NCBI RefSeq assembly: GCF_947179165.1
Contig: NC_077239.1
Span: forward strand, 14,638,001-14,702,000
Reading direction: 5' to 3'
Length of the DNA stretch: 64,000 nt
DNA from: Solanum dulcamara
Lineage: Eukaryota; Streptophyta; Magnoliopsida; Solanales; Solanaceae
The notes under the pieces are model-generated. The model had not been told where the DNA came from. It ran no database searches and saw only the letters and a list, made by a program, of their open reading frames with translations. Each line of letters begins with the position of its first letter. The first letter of the stretch is position 1. Positions 45,808 to 55,480 of this stretch are shown one piece after another. The translations under genes were made by a program, and so were the position numbers.

Positions 45808-48800
45808 TCATGGAGGCTTCTTAATCCTTTTGGTCTTCCTCCGTCTAAAGCTAGGTAGGCCGGCTCTATCTAGCATGTAGTATCCTCGTGTACCCCGAGG
45901 TAGCTGCTGGAGGGTGGTGTAGTGGCCTGGAGTGGTAAGAGTGTGACTGTGCTTGGAGAGAGCATCCGCAGTGAAGTTTGCCTCCCTGTATACATGCTTG
46001 CAAGAAAAGAAAACAAATAATTCGGAAATATCAACAAGGTCATGAGTTATCCGATGAAGGCTCCACGGAGGTTTCGTCTGATGATTGATCCATTTAGTGA
46101 TCAACTCCGAGTCGACTTCTAGGATAACGTGCTGAAAGCCCTGTTGAATGCACCATTTAAGCCCATAAACTGCCGCCTCTAGTTCGGCTTGATTGTTGGT
46201 TCCCTCTCCTAACGGTATGGCGTAGGCGAAGATAAATCTACCCATATGATCTCTTAAGATGCCACCCCCCCCAATTGCCCCCGGATTACCCAACGCGCTT
46301 CCGTCAGTGTTCAGCTTAACGAAACCGAGTTGTGGTTTAGTCCACGAGACTTGGGTGATCTTCATTTCATGAGCACACTTATCTATGTAGGAAATAGTGT
46401 GGATCCAGTTCGAAGGCCAATGGATATAGGGGTACGCGATTCTAAGTAGATTAGAGATGTCTTTGAAAACGGCAAATTTCACTCTCGCCAGGCTAGAAAT
46501 CTTCCCCCCGTATTTGCTCGCGCACCTATTCTTCCACAAATTCCAACATATAAATATTGGGGTGGAGTGAAAGATAAGTTTGTGAGCTTCTGTGTGGTAC
46601 TTGTGAAGCCACCAACTCATAACAAGAGGTTTGAGGGGTGTGGCTTCATGCTTTATCCCTAGGGAGTCAGAGAAGTAGCGCCAAATATTCCTAGCGAAGT
46701 GGCCCGTGCTAAAAATGTGCTCTATGGTGTCTGGACCTGGACTGTGGCAGCAATAGCATGGAGTGGAAACCTGACCAAATGCAATGATCTTTTCCTCTGT
46801 TGGCAGCTTGCCTCTAAAAGCCCTCCACAGCAAAAAAGAGCATTTAAAGGGGATGTTTTTGTGCCAAGTGTAATGGTCGGAAAGTGTCTTGGTTCTATGT
46901 TCCCTCACAAGCTGCCATGCCGAGGAGCATGTGAAGTTCCCATTGGTATTCAGCTTCCAAATGGCCTGGTCCGGTGTGTTTCCTTGCAGCTGAAGTGTGG
47001 AAGAAGTGATAAGAGGAACTAGTTGCGCTGGTGCCAATTGATTTAGCATATCGATGTTCCATTGTCCATCTATAAGAAAATCAGCCACCCTAGCATTGCT
47101 TGCTCTTCCCAACTCCTGCCTATAGTTGGCTAAGGGTCCGATACCTAGCCAATCGTCCCACCAAAAACAACATGAACCCGAGTGAATCCTCCATTGAATG
47201 TGAGGTTCGGCAATGTGTTTGTTGTGCATCATGTGTTTCCACACAAGCGACTGGCCAGAATGGAATTTTTTGATGATGGGGTTGGCTCTCTGACAGTATT
47301 TGGCTCTAAGGAACTCACCCCACAACGTTGGTTTAGCTCTAAAGATCCACCATTGCTTTAACTGGAGAGATTTGCACATATCTATAGTTCTCCTTAACCC
47401 AATACCTCCTTCGTCATAAGGGTAACAAAGTTTTTTCCATGAAGCCCAATGGTATTTTTTTTTGTTATCCTTCCACCCCCAGAAAAAATCAGCGGTGACT
47501 CTCTCAATCTGTTTGAGAGTGGTACGGGGGGGAGTAATGGCCGAAAGAAGGTGAATGGGGAGCGACTGAAGTACGTATTTCACGAGTGTAGCTCTACCGC
47601 CGTAGCTGAGGATTTTGGAGTGCCACCCTCTAATTCTGTTGACAACCTTAGAGACCATGTCCGTGTAGTACATGACTCTCTGCCTGCCAATGTACAGAGG
47701 GCATCCTAAGTAGGTAATGGGACTATGCTTCTGAGTGAAACCCGTAACCTGTTTCACCGTTTCCACATTGTCTTGGAGCGCACTGGGATGCATCATGAAG
47801 TGGCTCTTATTCTTGTTTATAAGTTGCCCCGATGTCTTTTCATACAAAGTCAAGGTCTTCATGATAATTTGAAGAATTTCCCTCCTTCCAGAGGAAAAGA
47901 TGATAATGTCATCCGCAAAACTCAAATGATTAATCTGTGGGCCTCTTTTCTCCATATGAAAACCACGGTAGAAGTGGTAACAATGAATACTATTCAACAT
48001 TCTTGACAGCACCTCCGCTCCCAAAATAAATAAGGCGGGAGAAAGAGGATTACCCTGTTTGAGCCCTCTGGTAGAGTGGAAAAAACCATGTCTAGACCCA
48101 TTAACGATAACAGAGTACCAGTTGTTAGACATGATTCACCAAATCATATCAATAAAGGTCTCACCGAAGCCCATCCTTCTCAGTACCAGACAAGTATAGG
48201 ACCAGGAGACTCTATCATATGCTTTGGCCATGTCTAACTTGATAACCACGTTGTCGCCAATAACAGGCTTTCGGATATCGTGGATAATCTCCTGTGCTAG
48301 CATGATATTTTCGGAGATGCTTCTTCCTTTTACAAACCCGGACTGATTAGGAGAAATAAGACCCGGGAGAATCGGAGCAAGCCTGAGGCAAATGAGTTTT
48401 GATATGATCTTATTGGTGAAGTTACTGAGACTAATGGGTCTATAGTCAGAGAGTGTGTTGGGGTGATATACCTTTGGGAGCAGGATCAAACAGGCATGAG
48501 AAAAGAACTTAGGCATAGCATACCCCCCAAAGAAAGAAGTAACCACTACTAGTAGGTCTTCCGAAATAATCTCCCAACAAGCTTGGAAGAATTTTCCATT
48601 CATACCATCCGGACCAGCTGCAGAATTAGGATTCATGGAGAAGACTACCTATTTCAACTCCTCTATGGTAGGCGTGGCTTGAAGGTTTTCATTCTGAGCA
48701 TCTGTGATCATTCTAGGAACGTAATTCAAGATGTTCTCCAGAATCGGAGACTCATCGCCTGTAAATATTTTCTGAAAATGATCGCATGCTGCTCTAGCAA

Positions 48801-49968
48801 TGTGTTCGTCGCCTTGAATCCACTCCCCCTCTTCGTTGGTAACCTTGTGAATGAACAGTCTCTTTCTCCTACCACGGATTAGAGCATGGAAATACTTGGT
48901 GTTAGCATCTCCATCCTTGAACCAATGTAGCTGACTTTTTTGTTTGAGAATGTTCTCTTCAATTTTAAGAAATCTGATGTATTCGGCGTTGAGAGCATGC
49001 AATTGCATCCTGTTCTCTTCATTATTGGACACTATCAGATTTTCTTCGGCACTTTTCACCAATTCTTCATATTCCTTAACCCTGGCAAAAATGTCGCCGA
49101 ATTCCACTCGCGACCATTTGCTAAGGGTGGAGGAAAGTCTTTTCATTTTATGGTGGAAGGACAACATTGGATTCCCTGTCATGGGTCTGCTCCAACAGGA
49201 CTCTACTGTTTCGAGAAAAGTAGGGTTATCCACCCAACAATTCAAGAATTTAAAATATTTAATCGCGGAATCCTGCCTAGCATTCATCTCTATTAGTAAA
49301 GGGTTATGGTCAGAACCAGTAGAGGGAAGATGGGTAATTGAAGTGTGAGGCATAACGGCTAACCAATTATCGGACACCATAGCTCTATCGAGTCGCTTCC
49401 AAATTCTTTTATGCATATCTCGTTGATTACACCAAGTGTAGTCTGAGCCATGATACCCTAAATCTGTAAGGCCGCAAGCTTCAATAACGCTGATAAACTC
49501 GAAGCTTTTTCGCATGTTATAAGGGATTCCACCTAGTTTCTCATTAGTGGAGGTAATGACATTGAAGTCTCCAACTGTGCACCAAGGAAGTTTAGTGGGA
49601 GCGTGGTGAAGGAGCCTATCCCAGAGCGGCCTTCTAAGAGTATCTTTGCATTTTCCATAAACAAATGTCATAAGAAATGCATTTTGATGCTCTATGTGTT
49701 TCACCTCGCAAGTGATCTGTTGGTTGTCAACATCAATAACTTTACAATCGACATCTTGAGTCCAGAAGATCCAAATCTTGCCATTAGGATTACAAGCGGA
49801 CCCATCCATACCAAGGTTGACTCTAAAGCTTTGTAGATGAGCATTGTTAGAAAAAGGTTCTAGGATGGAAATTATGGACGTTTGATGGATATGTTTGAGA
49901 GAGTTTAGTCTATCTATGACTCCTTTGGTATTGATACCTCTTGCATTCCATACAATTGTGTTAATCAT
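45808..49968 (-). pseudogene. LINE ORF2: endonuclease, reverse transcriptase, RNase H (two in-frame stops)
   Basis: One continuous frame of about 1,386 codons interrupted only by TAG at 48649-48651 and TGA at 48136-48138. First segment (49968-48652): apurinic-type endonuclease with WNARG, ILEPF, GDFN (about residue 133) and SDHNPL (about 219). Middle (48648-48139): RT fingers with SAAGPDGMNGKFFQ, DYRPISLSNF, GFVKGRS and the KLDMAKAYDRVSW aspartate. Last (48135-45808): LKQGNPLSP, FADD catalytic box (LSFADDIIIF), a CCHC/zf-RVT-type region (CYCCHSPGPDTIEHIF), and a C-terminal RNase H with NTDGSA, AELEA, EVDS and TADALS, so all four acidic positions are present. The TGA codon fits CGA to TGA, a methyl-CpG decay change. 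If both stops are real the element is not autonomous. Confidence 0.92.
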
Positions 49969-52829
49969 TGATGGGATCTAAGGTTGTGGAGCCTAGTGTT
50001 TGGTCTGCTAATAGAAGCACGAATAGTTGTAAATTTTGAATTGTGATGAATGCCTTTAGGTGATAAGCCTTGCTCACTAGCTAGTTGGTTCATCTCGTCA
50101 TTCATGACCTTAGTAGTGGTCTTGGATGGAGCAGCTATTTTAATGGACTGTTCAGTAGTCTCTCCTTCATCCTCAAATTCAACCTCACCTTGAAAGTCTT
50201 GGTCATATTCATCCTCCGAATGAATAACACCATATTCATCATCACTAGCAGGAGTTGAAGTTTGAGCCTCATTGTTAGTGCATAGGATGTTGGTGGCATT
50301 TTCAGGTTGCATAAAAGGAGCTGGCTGAATATTCAAAGGGGTAAGATTAAGGGGATCTTCACAACTAAAATCCGGACTTCTTATTGGAGTGGTCTGATCT
50401 AGGAGAACATACTGTGAGCAAGAGGTTGAATCCACCTCACTATTGTTATCTTTTTCACTTGTATGAACAGTCGTTGTAGGGGTGGAGGCTGCAACTTCTG
50501 GTTGCTTTTCTAGTTTCTTCTTTCTAGCTCTCTTTCTCCTTAGAGTTTTAGAGGTAGCAGGCTGATTAGAGTTGCTAGGGGTAGCTGAGAATTTCATATC
50601 ATTAATGTTGTAAGTGTCTTGTTGTTTGGAGTTTGAATCTTGCACTTGGTGGGAGCAAGGACTAGACACTTGGTCACTTAGGATTGTGCTGAAACTGCAG
50701 CCAGTAGCTTGGTCATTTTCAGCCCTCTCAATGTGACCAAAACTTTGCCTTTGGTGCTGAAATGATGTAAGTGTAGGAGCCATAGCTTGCACATTTTTTT
50801 CTTTCAAACTAGGGGCTGAACTAGCACCCAAAACCTGCAAATTTTCCTCCAAATCTGCAGTTGAGGCATGCCCCAAAACCTGCAGTTTTTGAGACTGCAT
50901 ATGGGCTGAATAACCTCCCAAACCTGAAGCTGCAATTTGACCAAATTCAATAGCAGTACCAGCAGGTCTGAAATCATGCACCTGAATAACCTGTTGAGGT
51001 TGTTTTGGGGGCTGATTTGCTCCCACATCTGCACTCACAGTAGGGGTCAGTTTGGAAGCCATTCTTTGAGCATTAATAAGGTCCATTTTGTCACTTTGCT
51101 GGGAAGAAGGATGCTGAAACATATTTGTAGTGGTAGCAGGGGCTCTAAAGTCATTCCTAGGGTCAACCAAAAGATTCTCATGCAAAACATGAGACAAAAC
51201 CCCCCCTCTGGACACCCCATCCTGCAGGTTAGTTGGCTTCTCCTGAATACCATCCTCACCTCCATCAGCTTCAGAATCAGACAATACAGTTAAAATATTG
51301 TTCGGGGAGCCATGGGGGATTGGGAGCATTGAGTCAATACCTGGTTGTCGACCGCTTTGTCCTGTTTGCATTTTACTAACAATATCATAATTAAGATGGG
51401 GACTGGGGTCTGGGAGTACTGAGTCAATACCTGTAGTCTTGGCTTGAGTGGGTTTATAGACCTGTTGAGTGTTACTTTGTATCTTTTGGGTGTTTTGCAC
51501 AGCTTGAGTCTTACCTTTGAATTTTCTTCGCTTTTGGGTTTCCCATTGGTCGTTTGCAACTTCATTCCTGTTTTGATTGGTTGAGTGCTCCTTAGCCTTG
51601 CGGCTTCCTTCTTGAGTTGAGGTGGTGGTTTCTGCTAGTGGTACCTGTTGCCTGAAACTTACAGCATTAGTTAAGACAATAGGAGTAGAGATCATACCTG
51701 TGTTTTTTGGCGACGCATCTTTCTTTGGCTCTTCTTCCTTGCCTTTGGCCTTGTTTCGTTCTGTATCTCTTCTGCTGACGGGGCAGGCAAGAGGAGTATG
51801 ACCTTGGTGTTTGCAGTAAGTACAGTAAAGGGGCACATCTTCATATTCGATGTCCTGCCATCTTCCTTCTCCATTTGGATCATCGTTTTCGTCGAATCCA
51901 ATCCATACACTTTGGATTCTAGGCTTAGTGATGTCCATTTGGACTTTTGCTTTTGCTACACTCCCCCTTGTCTTTTGCATGAAGGCCATGTCCAAGTACA
52001 ACACTTGTCCCACGTCCGCAAGCAAGAGCGTAACAAATTCTTTATGGAAACAATGCCAAGGGAGCTCCGGTAGTATGACCCAAACTGGGAGAATGGGGGT
52101 TTCATAGTTTGGATCGAAAGTAGGGTTCCAAACTTGAAATCTCATGAACACACCGTCGATGTACATTCTCTTACTGTCTAAAATAGTAGCTCTATCATGT
52201 TCATTGTCAAGATCAATATATATATGTCTAGAATTAAAGTGGGTGATCTTGACCTTGCCCCGAAGTTCAGTTTGAGTAATGAACTTCTTTCTTATAACCT
52301 CCATCTTGGGCATTGGACTATAGAACTTGCCTATGAGAGTATACTTACATGATTCAGCCATCTTAATCATGTAGTCTTCTCTCTTAAACATGATAGCCGG
52401 ACAACCTTGTTTTGTCACCCTTTTTGGAGTTGTTAGGTCGATTTTGGTTGTAGGTTCGACTTGATTAGCTCTTAGTCTTGTAGCCATGGATTGCTTTGCT
52501 ATAGGGGGTGGAGGGTGGTTTGTAGTTGTGGGTTGGTTGTTAGGGGACTTAGTTTTTGGAGGTAGTGCACTAGGGGTTAAGGACACTATCGGATTTTTAG
52601 TGTTTTTCGGGTCGAATTTTTCAAAATTGGATGAAATGGTAGGAAATTTTGAAACTGTGGGGTGGTTGGCACCTTTGGGATCAGTGGAGGTATTAGGATT
52701 GTCTGAAGCAGTGGCATGATCAACTAATACACCGCCGGACATTAAATCACTGTTTTCGGGTCTATTGGTAGAAGTTGAAATTTTGGAATTTGAGTTTGAG
52801 GTGCCTAAAATGTATTTGTGCTTCAACAT
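49965..52829 (-). CDS. LINE ORF1 protein, 954 residues, intact
   Basis: A long open frame with an ATG at 52829 and a TGA at 49965-49967. The N-terminal ~120 residues are Ser/Thr/Pro-rich. Residues about 150-330 form a DUF4283-type domain (YTLIGKFYSP, WVILPELPWHCF, ADVGQVLYLD), followed by a CX2CX4HX4C zinc knuckle (CTYCKHQGHTPLAC, about 335-350). The remainder is low-complexity and charged, with two repeated peptides (GIDSVLPDP/GIDSMLPIP and QVLGHAS/QVLGASS), an Arg/Lys-rich patch (LRRKRARKKKLEK) and an acidic stretch near the C-terminus. Such proteins bind LINE RNA and act as chaperones or packaging factors. The stop codon overlaps the ORF2 start (ATGA). Confidence 0.9.
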   Translation of the reverse strand: MLKHKYILGTSNSNSKISTSTNRPENSDLMSGGVLVDHATASDNPNTSTDPKGANHPTVSKFPTISSNFEKFDPKNTKNPIVSLTPSALPPKTKSPNNQPTTTNHPPPPIAKQSMATRLRANQVEPTTKIDLTTPKRVTKQGCPAIMFKREDYMIKMAESCKYTLIGKFYSPMPKMEVIRKKFITQTELRGKVKITHFNSRHIYIDLDNEHDRATILDSKRMYIDGVFMRFQVWNPTFDPNYETPILPVWVILPELPWHCFHKEFVTLLLADVGQVLYLDMAFMQKTRGSVAKAKVQMDITKPRIQSVWIGFDENDDPNGEGRWQDIEYEDVPLYCTYCKHQGHTPLACPVSRRDTERNKAKGKEEEPKKDASPKNTGMISTPIVLTNAVSFRQQVPLAETTTSTQEGSRKAKEHSTNQNRNEVANDQWETQKRRKFKGKTQAVQNTQKIQSNTQQVYKPTQAKTTGIDSVLPDPSPHLNYDIVSKMQTGQSGRQPGIDSMLPIPHGSPNNILTVLSDSEADGGEDGIQEKPTNLQDGVSRGGVLSHVLHENLLVDPRNDFRAPATTTNMFQHPSSQQSDKMDLINAQRMASKLTPTVSADVGANQPPKQPQQVIQVHDFRPAGTAIEFGQIAASGLGGYSAHMQSQKLQVLGHASTADLEENLQVLGASSAPSLKEKNVQAMAPTLTSFQHQRQSFGHIERAENDQATGCSFSTILSDQVSSPCSHQVQDSNSKQQDTYNINDMKFSATPSNSNQPATSKTLRRKRARKKKLEKQPEVAASTPTTTVHTSEKDNNSEVDSTSCSQYVLLDQTTPIRSPDFSCEDPLNLTPLNIQPAPFMQPENATNILCTNNEAQTSTPASDDEYGVIHSEDEYDQDFQGEVEFEDEGETTEQSIKIAAPSKTTTKVMNDEMNQLASEQGLSPKGIHHNSKFTTIRASISRPNTRLHNLRSHQ

Positions 52830-52830
52830 T

Positions 52831-53470
52831 ATTTTTTAGATTATGCTAAAAATATTAAAATGAATATGAACTAATATAACAAATGACATGTAAAAAATGC
52901 AAATTAATGAACTATGATAAAAAAAATTAGCTACAACTAAATTTTTTTTAAAAATTAACTGACAAAATCCTCATCTAAGGATAATTATCGATAAAATTGA
53001 TTTAAAATTGTAAAAAATTACTTTTGAATTATTTAACAAAATAAAAATTAAAAATATTAATTTTACAAAAGTCAAGCCAAAATTGAGTGTCAACAGCTGT
53101 CCCTTTCTTTGGATAGGATCGATGAAAGAGATCATGGAAAAAGAAAATTGACCAATCCAATTTTGGCCGTACTCATGACCTTCAGATAAGAGTGTGATTT
53201 GATTGAAAATTTTACATTGTGTTGCGTCCTTGTTGACGTGAACCTTACTTATGATTGAATTGAGAACGCACCCTCTTGGATGTTCTCGAAAAAACTAAGA
53301 TAAAATTCTTTAGTAAAAATAAAATTAAATAAAAGGTAGAATCTCTTACGATACCTTTTGTCATCTTCTTCGCATACTCTTGTGGATATGTTGTTGTCTT
53401 GGTGCTTCAAAGTCATGCATGCCGACAACCTTCATCTGATTGTTGAAGCATGGTGTGAGTTCGTTGAAAG
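52831..53470 (+). mobile_element. Ogre/Tat-like element, non-coding part
   Basis: 'gtgtcaacagctgtcccttt' at about 53089 and the 'ttggccgtactcatgacctt' segment are Ogre/Tat-type phrases from memory. It links the LINE to the satellite-like array downstream. No protein remnants. Confidence 0.45.
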
Positions 53471-54760
53471 GAAAAAATAATATCCATCGACAGGATATTT
53501 GACAAAATGAATGCAGGTCCATTAGTTGGACATGTCAGAATGAACCGTCGGTAGGACACAAATACATGTCCAACAATAAGATGAATAAAGATTCATCGGT
53601 AGGATGATATTACATGTCCATCGATAGGACGAATGAAGGTGATCCATCGGCATAATTTGATGTATGCCCATTGGTAGGACGAATGAAGGTGGTCCATCGA
53701 TAGGATATTTCGAAAAAATAACTATTGGTCAATCGATAAGACGAATGATGATCCATTGATAGAATGATGTTGCGTGTCCATTGATAGGGTGAATGAAGGT
53801 GATCCATCGACAGGATGTGGTGCATGTCCATTGGCAGGACGAATGAAGGTGATCCATCGGCAGGATATGATGCATGTCTATTGGTAGGACGAATGAAGGC
53901 GATCCATCGATAGGATATTTCGTCAAAATAACCGTCTGTCCATCGGTAGGACAAATGAAGATCCATTGATAGGATAATATTGCGTGTCCATCGATAGGAC
54001 GAATGAAGGTGATCTATCGACAGGATATGGTGCATGTCCATTGGTAGGACTAATGAAGGTGATCCATCAGTAGGATATTTCAGCAAAATAACTGTTGGTC
54101 CATGGATAAGACGAATGATTATCCATTGGTAGGATAATGTTGTGTGTCCATCGATAGGACGAATGAAGGTGATCCATCGACAAGATATGGTGCATGTCTA
54201 TTAGTAGGAAGAATGAAGGTGATCCATCAATAGGATATGATGCATGTCCATTGGTAGGACGAATGAATATGATCAATCGGCAGGATATTTCGGTAAAATA
54301 ACTGTCTGTCCATCGATAGGACAAATAAAGATACATTAGTAGGATATAAATGTGTGTCCATCGATAGGACGAATGAAGGTGATCCATCGGCAGGATATGG
54401 TGCATGTCCATTGGTAGTACGAATGAAGGTGATCCATTGGTAGGATATGATGCATTTCTATTGGTAGAACGAATGAAAGTGATCCATCGACAGGATATTT
54501 TGGAAAAATAACTGTCTGTCCATCGTTAGGAAAAATGAAGATTCATTAGTAGGATATAAATGCATATCTATCGATAGGACGAATGAAGGTGATCCATTAG
54601 CAGGACATGGTGCATGTCCATTAGTAGGACGAATAAAGGTGATCCATCGGCAGGATATGATGCATGTCTATTGGTAGGACGAATGAAGGTGATCCATCGG
54701 TAGGATACTTCAACAAAATAACTGTTTGTCCATCGGTAGGACAAATAAAGATCCTTTGGC
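53471..54760 (+). repeat. Satellite-like array with 210-bp higher-order period built from ~50-bp units
   Basis: Units of about 50 bp ('gtccattggtaggacgaatg', 'aaggtgatccatcggcagg', 'atatgatgcat') are grouped into blocks that end with 'ggatatttcgNNaaaataac'. The marker base after '...aaaata' falls at 53511, 53721, 53931, 54091, 54301, 54511 and 54721, giving spacings of 210, 210, 160, 210, 210 and 210. The 160-bp interval lacks exactly one 50-bp unit. The 210-bp period is a multiple of three, so long spurious open frames appear on the minus strand. Confidence 0.9.
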
Positions 54761-54839
54761 AAGTTGAACTTTAAATCTTCTCTAATATTTGATGATTCTT
54801 GCATGTGCCCTTCAGGCATTTATAACGCTGGAAAATATT

Positions 54840-55480
54840 AATGTTTCGCTTCAATGAGATTAACATACAATGGCCCTCTCGGCAAATAATTATGCAAATG
54901 TCATTCTCTTGGATGATTTGAAAGATGCACGACCCTTTTGGCAATGCAATGTAATGAAATGACCCTCTTGGCAATGATATGATAATAAAATGGCCCTCTT
55001 GACAATGATATGATAATGTCCCTCTTGGCAATGATATGATAATGAAATGACCCTCTTGGCAATGAATATGATAATAAATGGCCATCTTGGCAATAAATAT
55101 GATAATGAATGGCCCTCTCGGCAATGATATGATAATGGCCCTCTTGGCAATGATATGATGATGGCCCTCTCGACAATGCAATGAAAATGAAATGACCATC
55201 TTGACAAATAAATATTATAATAAAATGACCCTCTCGGCAATAATATGATAATGGCCCTCTTGGCAATAATTTGATGATGGCCCTCTTGGCAATGCAATAA
55301 AAATGAAATGGCCCTCTTGGCAAATGAATATGCAATGTCATCCTCTTGGATGATTTGAATGATGTATGACCCTCTTGGTAATGCAATGAAAATAAAATTG
55401 CCCTCTTGGCAAATGAATATGCAATGGCCTTTTTGGCAAATAAAAATGCAAATGTCATTCTCTTGGATGATTTGACATGT
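54840..55480 (+). repeat. Second minisatellite array ('ggccctcttggcaatgatatgataatg')
   Basis: About 20 units of 26-33 bp with core 'ccctcttggcaatgatatga' and variable AT-rich spacers, with two copies of a longer interruption ('gtcattctcttggatgattt' near 54900, 55335 and 55456). The variable spacing contrasts with the strict 210-bp array to its left. Confidence 0.85.

Larger units (their letters stand above)
45336..52830 (-). mobile_element. Nearly full-length L1-type LINE (7.5 kb)
   Basis: On the minus strand: ORF1 (52829-49965), ORF2 (49968-45808, two in-frame stops), a 3' UTR and a 14-base poly(A) tail (poly(T) at 45336-45349 on the plus strand). ORF1 starts almost at the left-over 5' border, so the 5' UTR is absent or very short and a 5' truncation is likely. 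A target site duplication was not resolved: sequence left of the poly(T) ('atctgagtaa') has no obvious match right of 52830. The element sits in Ogre/Tat-like LTR sequence. Confidence 0.9.

Noticed and set aside
46699..52719. Plus-strand open frames of 70-134 residues across the LINE
   Set aside because: Shadows of the minus-strand LINE ORFs; no independent motifs.
53610..54819. Several open frames of 80-160 residues with repeating peptides
   Set aside because: They arise because the 210-bp array period is a multiple of three; no protein-like features beyond the DNA repeat.
53471..55480. CRISPR-like repeat array
   Set aside because: Units vary, spacers are not unique, and this is a eukaryotic retroelement context.
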